Shown: piece by piece, positions 23,552-36,200 of the stretch | How the letters are laid out: every line of letters starts with the position of its first letter | Numbering within the stretch: position 1 is the first letter of the stretch | Program-made: the position numbers and the translations under genes | Source of the DNA: Triops longicaudatus | Taxonomy: Eukaryota > Arthropoda > Branchiopoda > Notostraca > Triopsidae | DNA: 64,000 bases | Assembly: GCA_022885665.1 (NCBI GenBank) | Contig: JAGQDJ010000087.1 | Location: forward strand, 62,001 to 126,000 | Direction: 5' to 3' | Notes under the pieces: model-generated | Told to the model about the DNA's origin: nothing | Databases searched by the model: none | Seen by the model: the letters and a program-made list of their open reading frames with translations, nothing else

Positions 23552-25734
23552 TTTGCAACTGTTGTTGGATATTCTAAATGCCTTCTTTTGACAACACAGA
23601 AGAAAAGAGCGACTGCAAATTAGTAGTGCCGCTGTTGCTGTTATAATGTTGTCACGGCCCAAACAGTGCAGCGTTGGCTGTGATACACCGGACAATGCTC
23701 TTCTTTACGTTGTTAAGCTTTACTCCCAGAGTTAGGGATGATGTCGGGTTTCACTTCGACATCACCTTAAACTCGGCTTTTCCTTTTAACTTGCTTCCCT
23801 TTTTCAAAACCTAGCACGATGCTAAGGCCTATTGGGGTTTGCCAAAGACAAAATGAGGCTTGTGCTTTGCCTTCACATCACACAAAGGTTAACTCTCAGC
23901 TTCACTCGGTGACGGACTCCGGCTAACTGCTGCGCAGTATACTAACAACACCGGCTTTCTAGGTATCTGTAGTATCGCTACGCTGCCTACCCCGCGTGCC
24001 GGCCCCCGGGCTAGGTTATCCCGAGGACAAACCCTCTACAGACTTGGCAACACCAAGCAACTTCTGCTTTCATAACAAAAACACTCAACTACGCCGATCG
24101 ACTTGCAGGAACAAAAGTCGCACGTTTTATATCGACAGGCATAACTAAGATGAAATAACTGCAGCCAAACACAAACAAGCGTTCCAGTGTTGTTCAAACC
24201 TTACAATATAGTAGTAAATAAATACGCAGGCCCTCCCGGGACCTAAAATAACTATTTTTCGTTCCCATTGCATAAATTCCTAAATGTCCTACAAACGCTG
24301 AAAAGCCGTTTTACGAACGTCTTCTCTAGTTGTACCGTCACTGGGTGTACATAGGGTCATTGGAGATCTAGTTGAATTTTTTTGAGTCACAAACATATTA
24401 AAAATAAAAATACAAAAAGAGGGGTAGTTGTTTTCAGACCTTGAGTCCCATAACTACCAGCGTGTGAGCCTGCACGGACTGAGGGGTGCTGGTGTTGATA
24501 TTTTCCACCAAAATAACAATTGGTCATACTTCGACCCTGAACCGAATATGTAAACACAACTTACTTGTCAATATCTAGCATTTAGTCAACAACATGCAAC
24601 ATGGCTTAAAAGTGATTTCATTCTCTCTATCCTAATACAAAGCGATAATTCGTCAACGGGTAGAATTCCTCTTTCCTAACCACACACGCTATACTCATAA
24701 GCAAAGCGCTTCATTGTCAGCTTCGACAGGTTGATACGGTTAACGTACAGATAACCCTGTTTCACATAAGAAAAGATTGCCTCTGTGCCTCCCAGGGTCT
24801 GTGCTTTGTTCTCTTTTCCCTGTAGGGGAGATTTAACACTGTGTAATACGGAAAACAGTAAAGCGGGTCTTTTTCATTTGCGACAGCAACTTATGCCGTA
24901 TTAGTAGTATCAACTGGCTGTATTAAAGTTTATTCGTTTTTAAAGTAATGCATTTTAAATGTTTCAAAATAGGGACATGTACTGCAGATCCTACGCCGGC
25001 ATGGCCCAGAGCTGCATACCGCCCTTAGGCCAAATGTTCAAAACAAGAACATCGCTTTGCCTTACTACGCACTTCCTGTGGTTCGACCACAACGTGGTTT
25101 ACGCTCCGCCTCCCTACTATGGCTGCCTTTGACTTGCTTTCTCATTGACAAGTTCGTCTGTAAGCCTGAGATAGAAACCAGCACGAGTTAAAGTGGGACT
25201 ACACAAGCGACACATAACAGCTAATCAATAGCTGCCAGCCGATACGACCAGATGAAGGCACTCATTATATACGAGAACTGATTTACCCTTGGACGTCATG
25301 GTCACGGCTACTATACCATACACACCAAGACGCGCTTAACCCTATTACACACGGCTCGATGCAAACCTTTCCCGCTTAGCAGCCCTAGCCCTGCCTAACC
25401 TGCTAAGATATCAGTTTCTCGAATGCCTTTACGGTTTTACGGTATGGATAAAATTTTACAAGCTACAAATTGTCTCCTCACGAAACAAGCTTCTGATTAG
25501 CGATACGAGAAGAAAATAATTAAGCCTATATTTTCGATTACGTAGGTTACGTTTTTTTCTCTCGCACAAGGAGAAATTAATACTGAGTGTATACAAACTT
25601 GACGTAATATTTCCCTGCACCGTGTGTCTGAAAATACTATGCAAGGTTGTCATATAGTTGCTCAAGTTTTTTTGTTCGCTTTCTAGTGCAAGAGATAACC
25701 AGGCCTCACTGAAAATAACAGGGTAGAGGCATAA

Positions 25735-25748
25735 GGGGGGGGGGGGGG
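25735..25748. repeat. G14 homopolymer
   Basis: Fourteen consecutive Gs. Similar G/C runs occur near 18451, 46957 and 57721. Confidence 0.95.
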
Positions 25749-27051
25749 AGAAAGAACTCAGGGTTACAGTGGCTTAACACAGTACCGAGCTTTTCTTTCT
25801 CTCTTACTTTTCCTTTTCTAACGAAAAACAAGTTGCGCAACAACTCATCTCTTGAAGAACCCTCTAGTACAGACGAACCCTAGCAAAAGTTATTGTCTAA
25901 AACTGTTCGCCACCGTTCAGTGGAAGCTACGACGCTTCCATCTCTACGTGAAGAATAGCACGTAAGTGAACGTTTATCTTATGTGGTAAACAACAATTTT
26001 CAGAAAATGTGTACAGTTCATAACGAAGTTGCGTTAGGCCCAAGCTTTGTATGTCGCTGAGAAAAGTATGTCTCATTACCGGTTTACTGAAGGGTGGCAG
26101 ACCTTTTCGTCTGCCATGCCGGTTTATCAAACAAGGGGATGTTGAGTACATAAGAAGCTCTGGACTCGAGTTCAATACAGATGATACTGGCAGAACTTGC
26201 GCACATAAAGACTTTAATCAACTTCATTATTCAACAAACTCAGGAAACTGATATATTTCAAGACCTACGCTATGTTAGCACACACTCTTTCTGCGCCACT
26301 TCCTTGTATTTTCCGAGGGTGAAAAATCCTTTTAGTGGGGGTAAAGGGTGGGAGGTGGAGAGGGCCAGGGGAACGAAGAACGCATTCGTCGACAACACGG
26401 GCACGCTACCACAACGTAGTGTTGCTCTACTACGCAGTTACACACCAGAAAAGAGGGGGAGACTTCCCAAACCCAAACCAGCTGTTCAGGTCTTTAGACT
26501 TCCCTCCTCTCTTGTGTAACATCCAAAGTTACTTGTTTTCTGGCCCTACCTAATCTCCTGTCCGTGCTCGGAACCCCTTCGAGTTATAGCCTGAAATGAT
26601 CAAGGCGATATAATCCGATCGTGATATAAACTCCCATTGCCCTTTGTAGGTGGGTCAGTATTTATGGCACGTTTAAGAAGTTTATTTGGTTCTAACCAAA
26701 TTATCTAAAAGTCACAATCGAGAAATTTTCCACCGGAATTTTAAATCTGCACGGCAGTGTTTTTCGCTCACCAATATCTACACAGGTTTCTAGGCTCAGG
26801 TAAGCCATGGACAGTTTTTAATAATGGCGCAACCCAGTCCCCGCTTTGAGTGGACGGAAAAAGCAGATCAAATTCAACGGCAAAAAGTATACCGCAAGAG
26901 TCTAAAATCTATGGAAAGAAGGATGAGAGGAAAGAAGAGCCGAAACCGGAAAGAAGCTTAATGGGCGTCTTTCGACAACGCTAGGCATTCAGCATGTGTA
27001 GGGAATTGCCCGTAAAACGCTAAAAAAGAAATAAATAAACAATACAAAATA

Positions 27052-27120
<69 letters not shown>
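27052..27120. repeat. (AAT)23 microsatellite
   Basis: About 69 bp of uninterrupted AAT repeat in AT-rich non-coding DNA. Confidence 0.98.
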
Positions 27121-27121
<1 letters not shown>

Positions 27122-30100
27122 GCAACTTTAAGTAGTAAGCAAAAAATATTATAAAGAAAATAAAGCAAATGCGTGAAATGTGGCAGTGTACAATTTCACA
27201 CGCAGGCTCAGCTGAAACTTGCCAGTTAGGCTTCTATCGCTGTAGTAATGACTCAACGTAAGCAATGCCTACGCCTGCAGGTGTTAATAGTTTGTATTTC
27301 CCCGGATACTCTTTTTTTTCACGAAAGGTCTGTGCCAATGCTATTTCCACAACTGAACAATAGTACAGCGCAAAAGATTCGCTAACCCCGATTATGGAAA
27401 TAATTTCAATGTATTTTAATCGCCTTAACTAAAATTTCCTTAGTTAACGGTGTGTTTACACATTGATTTAGACACGCATTCATGATAGTATGAGGTTTCC
27501 TACAAATTCTTACGAGTTTCTAAATAAGGTAATTAAACTATCGTATTGTCAATAATTATCTCGTACTGGAATTTTCTACAGTTTTCCTTATGCACTTAAC
27601 AAGTGAAACTTTTTTTTTAAATATATACCAACTTGTCAACTTCTCTTCGGTCCAGGTTGACAAATTCGAAGTTCTACTACTATTGCCGTTATAAATTATA
27701 CTCGAACTTCTTATAAATATCCTTACTACTAAGCATTTCCCGTTTTTATCGAATTATCCCAATTCGTCAACCGCTTCGCCATCATCAATATCACCAATCA
27801 GTCTCGACTAATTGACGAAATCGGAGTCTCACTGTAAGTGCTCATGCTGCAATCGTTATAAACTATTTATTGTTAATTCTCCATTCTACACACAGTGCAG
27901 AATGTAACACAGAAGTTCCACGGCAAATTTTTGTGCTGGGTTACGGTAGGGTATACACGCGTGAGTATAGCGTGAAACAACTCACGCAAACGCGGTGTCG
28001 GTAGACACTGGCATATTTGGGACCGCTTTAAGATGAAATCTAATACATGAACTTATTCTAAGGTCACCTTTTCTCTTTCATGGATTTCTACATTGAGAAC
28101 TTCGGACGTCATAGCGACACACGGGAGGAATTCCGACAACTTCATTGGCGATAGGCCTTAAACTACGACCCGACAGCGACTCGCGATCAGTTTTCTGCCT
28201 TCAACCCTTTTATTTTTACGCACGGCCGAGTTGCCGTCGCAAAAAATGGACCTCAATACTATTTTGACGACACGTCCACTCCCTATCGTCTTTTTTCAGC
28301 CAGATCGTTTCCAGCCAGTCCGTTTCCAGCCGTACTCTTAACGGGGTTAAGATAGGTCAACGCTGGTTTCAGAGGAATTGTGAGGAGGCTTAGGGAGAAT
28401 GCCTTTTTTTCGTATGTGAGCCTTCTGTCGTAAAGATCGGGCATTTGTAGTCGTGTCATACGGACGGATAATTTGGCTGTCTGCATCCACTTTAAATAAG
28501 TTGAACGAGTTTACATTTAGACGGGTCCATGAAAATGTCTTTTTTAAGTCTGGAGTGTCTGAGAACTTCTGTATTGACGTTCGGAAACGTCTTAAGCATA
28601 GGCGAGACTTAAAAAGTCCTATTTCACGGTGCGCCTACCATACACTGCTCACGTGTCGATAAGTGTAGCGTCCATTTTTACAAACAATTTATGGCCCAAC
28701 GCGTAAAAAGCATCATAATATCTCCAACGTTTAATATTCATCGAACAAACTGCACATATGGTTATAAAGAATTGCGACTATTTGATTAAAAAAAAAAACA
28801 TGTAAAGACAATGGAAGAAATCCTAATTTCTTAAAAAGCGATTCGAACGGTTTGACCAGATCGCATGGGCAAATCAAGGCCATTCTATTTTCGCAGAGAT
28901 CTCATAACAAAGTGCTACCGCGTGAACCGAGGATGTCGTTCACCTTCAATTTAGACTTGTCTGGCTGATACACTGTCCGAATATACCTCTAATTTTATTA
29001 CATCTAAGGTGTTTGCCTTTCCAGGAAATATCTCAGGTACATTTATAGGAAAGGCTACTGTCATTTCAAGAAAAAAAAACTGACCTACAACTGGTTCAAA
29101 CGAGTTATAATAACGTCGTACTCCCAAACATCTATCTTATTATCAATACACTGGAGCTGGTTTTCTCTTTGGCTAACGAAGTCCAATGCTCAACTAGAAT
29201 GAACTTCAAGCAGGTCTCAACTTACATTGCATTTGATAAAGACGGATCTTTGCTAAATCTCAGTTACGTATTTAGAATACGCAATAGTTCTAATGTGAAC
29301 ACCATCGTCACACACTCGACCTGTGATAAAATTTCCTCTTGCGATACATGCTTGTTGGCGATCAAATCTTCGAACCACGAGGATGTTACACCCCCCAACG
29401 ACGCAAACCAATTCCCATAAACAAGCTCGAGTAACCTATTCCTCAAGGGTCCCTTACACCGGCCGGCAACTTTGTCTCTCGGAATATTCCAGTGAGTTTT
29501 CCGTAACTCGGTTTATTCTGAGGAGAGACTTCGAGCTCTCACACGCTTTCGTCGAAGCGTAACTTACGTAAACAAAGAAGGAAAACAGCCAAAACAGTAC
29601 TACGACAAGTTTCCGTCTTCTGCAATTGGCAGAGAGCCCTAGGTTGCGTTCGGTTATTTTCCCGATAACTGACTAGCATTTCCCTCGACAATTACCCGCT
29701 TTTGGCATCGTCTTGAAAAACTTTATTTTGGGACTTGTGCTTTTTTGGCTGGCGTCGGAGCTAATTCGAGCGTCAAGACGCCGTTTTCACTGGGTGCCCG
29801 CCAATCAGGTCGTCCAGTCACCACTTTCCTGTTCCTTTTGCAAATACAGGCGCAAATCACATGTCTTCACACGCAACCCCCATCTACTACTGATGCAACA
29901 TGCGAATCCATTAAGCTACATTATTCCTGTTCTCGTTTCATTTTGTGCACATTTCTTGTACAAGTAAAACACGAGTTCCTGACACGGGTGGGTTACGGGT
30001 AATCCAACGAAAGCCCAAACGGGAATTTCAAGAACGTTCTTCCCCTCCAGCACGAGGAACTTGGTAAACAATGTAACCAAAGGCACCCAGGAAGTGAGGC

Positions 30101-32884
30101 GTGCTAGCGATGAGCTAGGTAAAACAATCTTATCCAGTACAGCCTCGTTTTTACACAGAGGAATTCAGATACCTCCCCAAAAAAGGGTTGGCAGTACCTC
30201 CACTTCTTGGTTGGTTACATCAGCTCGCATGCTTGAAGGTCACCTTTACTATCGCCTAACTTGTTTACGACCAGAACCCTCCGCGGTATTATTCTGTTAT
30301 TTTGGGTTCCGATCATTCGTGAAGGAGAGGGAAAACCTGCAGAGGCTTCTATTGTTGCCAATTCTTCTTACTTTCAACCGCTGTATACGCTGTCCACATA
30401 ACGACCCCAAGCCAAAGTTTTCGAGCTTGTGATATTCTTTTTTAATCACGTTGCATCGAGTTTTTCGTGGTGACAACGCAACAACAAATCACCTCATAAA
30501 CAAGTTGGCCAAGGCTGTCAAGAGTGCAAGTCCATATTCCTACAGAAAAGCAGCATATGCGCCCTAAATTCCTTGTGCTTTTTTACTATCACTTTCCTGG
30601 CACGCATTTAATCAATGTAGTCAGCGACGCACTTCTCTTATCACGTTTCATTCGATTTTTTAATACAATAAAAAAGGTTCCTCGTCTCTAATTTTCAGGC
30701 AATGTGCGAAGTCCAATACACTCACGAAATCAAACCTAAATCTGATGCAACAGAACTGCTGTTTCCACAAGGAAATAAAAAAAAAACTATTTGAAAACAG
30801 GAGGGGGATGAAGAGAATGTAGTCTTTGCATAAGTTCCAATGAACAAACGAAGCAAATAAAAAGCTACGCTACGCTGTTATTTTTTTTTTATTGAACTGA
30901 AAATTCTATCTCTTCATGATCCTGAAACACACAAAAGTGTCAACAGGCTGTGACTACGATGGCTGTTAAAAATAAAACGAAAAAGAAACACTACACTTAT
31001 ACAGTGATTGTGGATGCATTTCAGTGAGCGACGCCTACGCATGCCTCTTGCTTACATGAAAATAAAAACAAACGGAATTGTCCAATCTTCTTCCGACACA
31101 TCACTATATTTCGAATGCCCCAAAAAGCGCAGACCTACAAGCTACCCATCGTCTGCGTTCACGCAGATTCCATCTCGCTCGCAAATTTTTTTTTTTTTAG
31201 CTTCAAACTAGTCACAATATGGCCTGAAGGAGGATCAAGTTTGGTTCAGTCAAAACGGACTTGTAACTTCATCTAGTGTGCCGCTACTTCTTCCCTCATT
31301 TTTTCGGGAAAAAAAGGCGAAACAGTCTGTTCCGTGGATTGTGTTGTGCAGTCAAGGTCCTCTTGGGGTATGCGCACGTCCTGTAACACGCTTATATTCT
31401 ACTCTGCGTTGCGGAATCTGAGAAGAGCGATAAAAGAAAAGACCTTGGCATACACAGCAGACGCGAGACAACCCTGAAAAGCAGGCAAAAGAGAACTGTG
31501 ACGGCCAAGGTTACAGAGACGAAAGCGAGAGCATCCTTTAAACGAAACCGCTTCATGCGGAAGACACCACTACTTTCGCATACTTGCCAAACCGGCTCAT
31601 CCTTTTGCAAAATCCTCACATTAAGAGAGAAGCGTCCAACTTTTTGTTGGCTCGCCTGCACTTTAATAAATTCAGGAGGCGTACTTAACAAACACCTTCA
31701 AATGTCCTCCTAGTACAGGAATCTAGCAACACGACCCAAACGGAACGAATTTAGGCGTTTTCATAGGATATTTCAAGTACAGAACCAGTAAAGAATCTGA
31801 AAATATTGCACAACAAAGAAAAAGATGATTTTTAAAATGGAAACTCAACGTTTCTCAGGGAATGAACGCGTAATTCAATATCATGCGACAAAATTTAGCT
31901 AAAAACTAACTCCGCGCAGCTTAAATGTTTAAGAGGAATGAAAACCTTTGAAAACACAACCGTTTATGAGCAGACCGATTATAGTAAAAGCGCCGATGTT
32001 ATCCATCCCTTTCGTGCAAATTCCCGGTGCGAAAACCTCAATGGTACGGTTGGGGACGACGCGTTTGATGTTATGTTGTTAAGAGTTCAGCTTCTATTAA
32101 AGGAATTTTGTGCAGGTCTATGCAGTACTGTAAAATTGCTCAACCGCAACAAATGAAGAAAAATCACGACTACTATTCCGCACTATTATTTTTCTTTTTT
32201 TTCCTATAGGGTAATCCTAACGGACTCAATATGTTTCCGACTGATTACGGACCACAAACAGCCCCACTTACCGTTATCCCTTCGGCTTTGCCCTGATCGA
32301 CGGAATCTGAATTATACAGTAGTATATTCTGTGTAGCGCTGCAGCTCAAAGTGCGAGTCATAAGCGCGGAGTTTTATTGAATACTTGGTGACTGGTGATT
32401 AATGCAATGCCAATTTTCCGTATAAATTTTGCAAAAATATAATTTGCTCACATACTGCTCTCTTACGTTGGTGAATTGTCACAGAATCCAAAAACCTTTT
32501 CACTAAAGTACAGGATTGCTGAAATTTTCTAATTGATACAATACATTTAGCACGTTGGATAGATAGCTGGGGAAATATCGTAACTTCCTTTTTTATTTGA
32601 TAAAAATACGGCTTTATACGCGTCTTATGGTGATACTGCCTTGATAAATGTTTCATTTCATTGCCAAACGTAAACAAGACCTTCATTTCCTGACACGCCC
32701 ATTGCATGCGTGATAAAATTAGCTCTCGTGACACGATACAAGCTAGTCCTATCCTTCGCTATGGGATATTCGGTATACGGGACATTGTCAATTCTTACCG
32801 CCTAAAAGTTGTAGCGGGAATACAAGATATATCGAATACATCACAAGATTATGCATGCGCAGGAGTGGTGAAAGTTGTGTTTAC

Positions 32885-33278
32885 CTTCGAAGTCGCAGTC
32901 AGTGCGGGAGGACAAGCCAAAGAATCCCGAATCGTTCGATCCCGCAGGTGTGGTGGAAGCTGTCGTTGTTTTCTTAAGGGCCGACTTCATAGCAATCGGG
33001 GTAGCACTCGGACAGCTCTCTTTCCTGGACGCTGTGGCAGGCGTGGCTTGAGCAGACCGAGTCGGAGACTGGGAGGACCAAGACGACCTATAGCGCGAAT
33101 TTTCGGCGTGGTGCGACGTAGTGAAGAGGACATCTTCCGCAAAATGAACTTCTTTGGCAGACATGGAATTATTTTGCTTAAAGGAGGATATCGGAAAAGT
33201 GGGCGTCTCTCTGCTACGAGGAATTTTCAAGTTCCAAAATGCTGGCTTGTGGAACGCAGAAATTTCCTTACTCGCCGC
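32885..33278 (-). CDS. Isolated coding-like exon, product unknown
   Basis: An open frame of about 131 codons is bounded by TTTGTTTCTTAG acceptor and GAAG|GTAAAC donor signals; it enters in phase 0 and leaves in phase 1. Its base composition is clearly richer in GC than the surrounding AT-rich DNA, and the Ser/Thr/Ala-rich sequence (for example SSWSSQSPTRSAQATPA, SNDSGFFGLSSRTDCDFEG) has low-complexity linker character. An internal ATG opens MSAKEVHFAEDV. It could be a distant 3' exon of the Fife/Piccolo-like gene, but the C2A exon ends in phase 1, so a direct join fails and at least one unseen exon would be needed. It could equally belong to a separate gene. The large plus-strand frame over it is its antisense shadow. 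Confidence 0.5.
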
Positions 33279-36200
33279 CTAAGAAACAAAATAGATATTA
33301 ACTTCAATGCAAATTTGACTTCATTTTACAATCACTCATTTACACGGATTACAACAAAAGCAGGATGTGAAGCCTGACATTCGATATTTGACCTCCTTTG
33401 TCAGTTTCAAAATAGCTATAGAATGCCGCTCTAAACCGATCCTCCTTAATCTTATGCAGGTTCACACTAGATTACGATCGCTATTGCTTACTTCCTTATG
33501 CCAAGACTTTCTTGACTAAAAATCATTACCCAACTTGGTATATCAACACACTACAGGGAGCATGTACTCTTTTCTATTATTAATATTCACCAGCCTATTG
33601 TTGGATCTTAATGTTTACACACATTTTACAATTCAGCTGATCAGGTTGGAAAAATAAACGATGCAACGTTTGCGCGTTGTCCTGGCAAGTATTCTTGGAC
33701 AAATAAGAAGTCTCGCGTTCTTCATAAACACATCTCTGCTATGACGATTCACCTTTAAAGCCCCTGTATACACAAACCCCTTATGCGAGAATAACATGGA
33801 AATTGTCAGACATCATGCTGGAAAAATTGTTAAAACATTAAAGAAACTCTCGTGGTAGTAATTTTGGTGTTGGAAATATCCAGTGCACCAGTTTGAGTTT
33901 TTCTTCCAAAAGTTGTTACTAAATTTTTAATTATGGTTGAATTTTGCTACTTTTTTTTTTACTATAAACGGCTGGTATCTTATAAACGTATGGCTTCAAA
34001 TGCTGTAGCCCGAGATCAATCATTAACAAGAGCTTTACTGACGAGGTCTCCTGCCTTACAGATAAATAAAATTATAGCGAAAGACCGACTACTTAACTTT
34101 GTTATAGCCAACTTTAGCAAGACAATCCCAGCTAATCGTTTTAATGCTGTTCTAAGAAAAACGACAACACGTAATAATTAAAACAACGGAACAATGTATA
34201 GAAAATGATCGATTATTTACGAAGCCAAATAAAATTTAACAACTACATAAAGAATGTAGTATTTCAACGTTTACAAGTATTTTTACGTCTATTTAACTTT
34301 ATTTTTTTCCGCATAACCATCTTTTCATTATCCTACATAAGCTGGACACAAGCGCTCTGACAGTGGTTTATTTATTTATTTTAAGCTGCAATTTCTGAGA
34401 AATCTACGACGCTGATAATTCACAAAGGCATTGGTAGGCTACAGAGATATTGCTTAATAGGAAAACTTGCACACTGAACGAGATCATTTAAATTTTTCAT
34501 CCTACAAGAAACTTCTACTGTGCTAAAAAAATCTACAAACACTAGGTTTCATGACTACATTATTTTCTAAAAAATATAACAGCTTCGGCGACTTGTCCAA
34601 GAAAAAAGTTAGAACCACTAAATTTTCCCCAACTGCGATCAAATCAGTCGCTAAATACACAAAGACAACAAACCTTGCCACACGCGTTCAATACCCCTTA
34701 TTGTGATTACTGTTATGTTCAAAGAATAGCCTTTTCAGTCGATTAACGGAAGTACATGTCTCTAATGCTAATGTTTGTCATGCTCATTCTAGGTATTCAT
34801 CCCCTACAGAACAGCAAAACAGTCCGTCATACGCGCTTCAGTACTGCACACGCACCGTACTCGTATACACTAACACGGGCGTTTCGCATCAGGGTCTCCA
34901 CAATTATATTGGTGAAACAATGATGAACAATAATACTGACCCATGGCGAATGTATTCCTCGGATTGTGGCTAGATGATGTTGTGGGAAAATATTAAGCTT
35001 CGTGTTTTAGAAACACTGCTATACCAAGCCTTATCGTTAATATTAATAAATTCGTTGACACGGAACCATAAAGAGAACGAAAGCCAACAAATTTGTGGAG
35101 TACTCTTACAATTGCTTCGAGTATGTATTGCGAAAGTAAACTATGGGACAGTGAAATCTCCAGTGTTAACACGTTCCGAATATTAGTTATACAACATACA
35201 TTATAACCGGCAATTTTGACAGTAATTTGCCTTTGTTTCGATAATATTTTATGGAGATGATTTTATTTTTTTACATATATTGTAAGTAGACAGCACGATT
35301 ACTGAAGTTGCAATAACTTATAAAGCACAAAAATTCTGGTCCTTCACTTACAGCAGTTTATGGCATTATACAAGACTAGGACAGTAAATAAGTACGGCAC
35401 TTATTTCTGTAACAAGCGGACTTTCTAGAAGGTGTGTTTCCATTTTAAGATAAGTAGCTCTTCACAATCCTTTCTCCCAAAGGACTTATGCGCTTTCATT
35501 TGTTTCAGTGGCTTTCATAAATCTTTCTCATATACCAGGAAGTCGTCCGTACCTTACAAGCTATCATTAAAGCCTAGAAATATTGATATTTTAAGCAGGC
35601 TTGTATATGTTGATCGATCGATTCCATATCACTAGCAAAGATACTTGTTGACACCCTAACATAAGGGTTCCCAAGAAATGTCGGCCTTCTGCACAATGAA
35701 ACCAGAAAGAACGGCCTCGTTGTTACCTATTACACAACTACAAAATTCCACTTAAGTCGAAATGTGTCCAATCTGAATCAACATTCGCCTTTATGATCAA
35801 ATTTCACGAAAGCTCAAGCAAATTCCTGACTTTATCATGACAGCTTTTCAATATTTTTGCGTTGCGTAATATAGGTACGCATTAGTGTTAAAAGGCAGCT
35901 GAAATTTTGAATACCATTCCTTCATAATTACAGATGCCAAATTGAATAACTATGCACTATTATTCATTTATGACGCTGAAGTGTAAAAAAATCACTTGTA
36001 TAATATTTTACGCGATTTTTAAAATTAATGTTCGGTGTGAGCACTGCTCATTGCCATTTTGAATTCACGGGAAATTGTGACCCTTCGAAAAACAACAAAT
36101 AATGGACAAGCCCCGAACTAATACCGATTTTTAGGAAAACGACCAGTTATTTTCAAACGAATCTATTGCGTTCTGAGCAATTTGATACATTCGCGTATAC

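Larger units (their letters stand above)
23552..32884. other. Long AT-rich region without a recognisable gene
   Basis: Apart from the MNK promoter side (just above 23551), I see no supported gene in these 9.3 kb. Open frames are short, scattered on both strands and unlike known families. Contents noted separately: a G14 run (25735-25748) and an (AAT)n microsatellite. A 7-bp stem-loop (GGCAGAC/GTCTGCC) occurs near 26096. A minus-strand frame near 31400-31570 would start MKRFRLKDALAF and contains one hydrophobic stretch, but no partner exons were found. Confidence 0.6.

Noticed and set aside
31392..31691. Minus-strand frame with MKRFRLKDALAF and a hydrophobic stretch, like a type II membrane anchor
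   Set aside because: No downstream exons of any glycosyltransferase-like or other protein could be found before the MNK gene.
32399..32734. 111-codon minus-strand frame tested as the exon following 32885-33278
   Set aside because: The available acceptor does not keep phase and the sequence shows no C2B-like motif.
32706..33377. 223-codon plus-strand open frame
   Set aside because: It lies antisense to the coding-like exon 32885-33278, is Arg/Gly-rich as expected of a shadow frame, and shows no family motifs.
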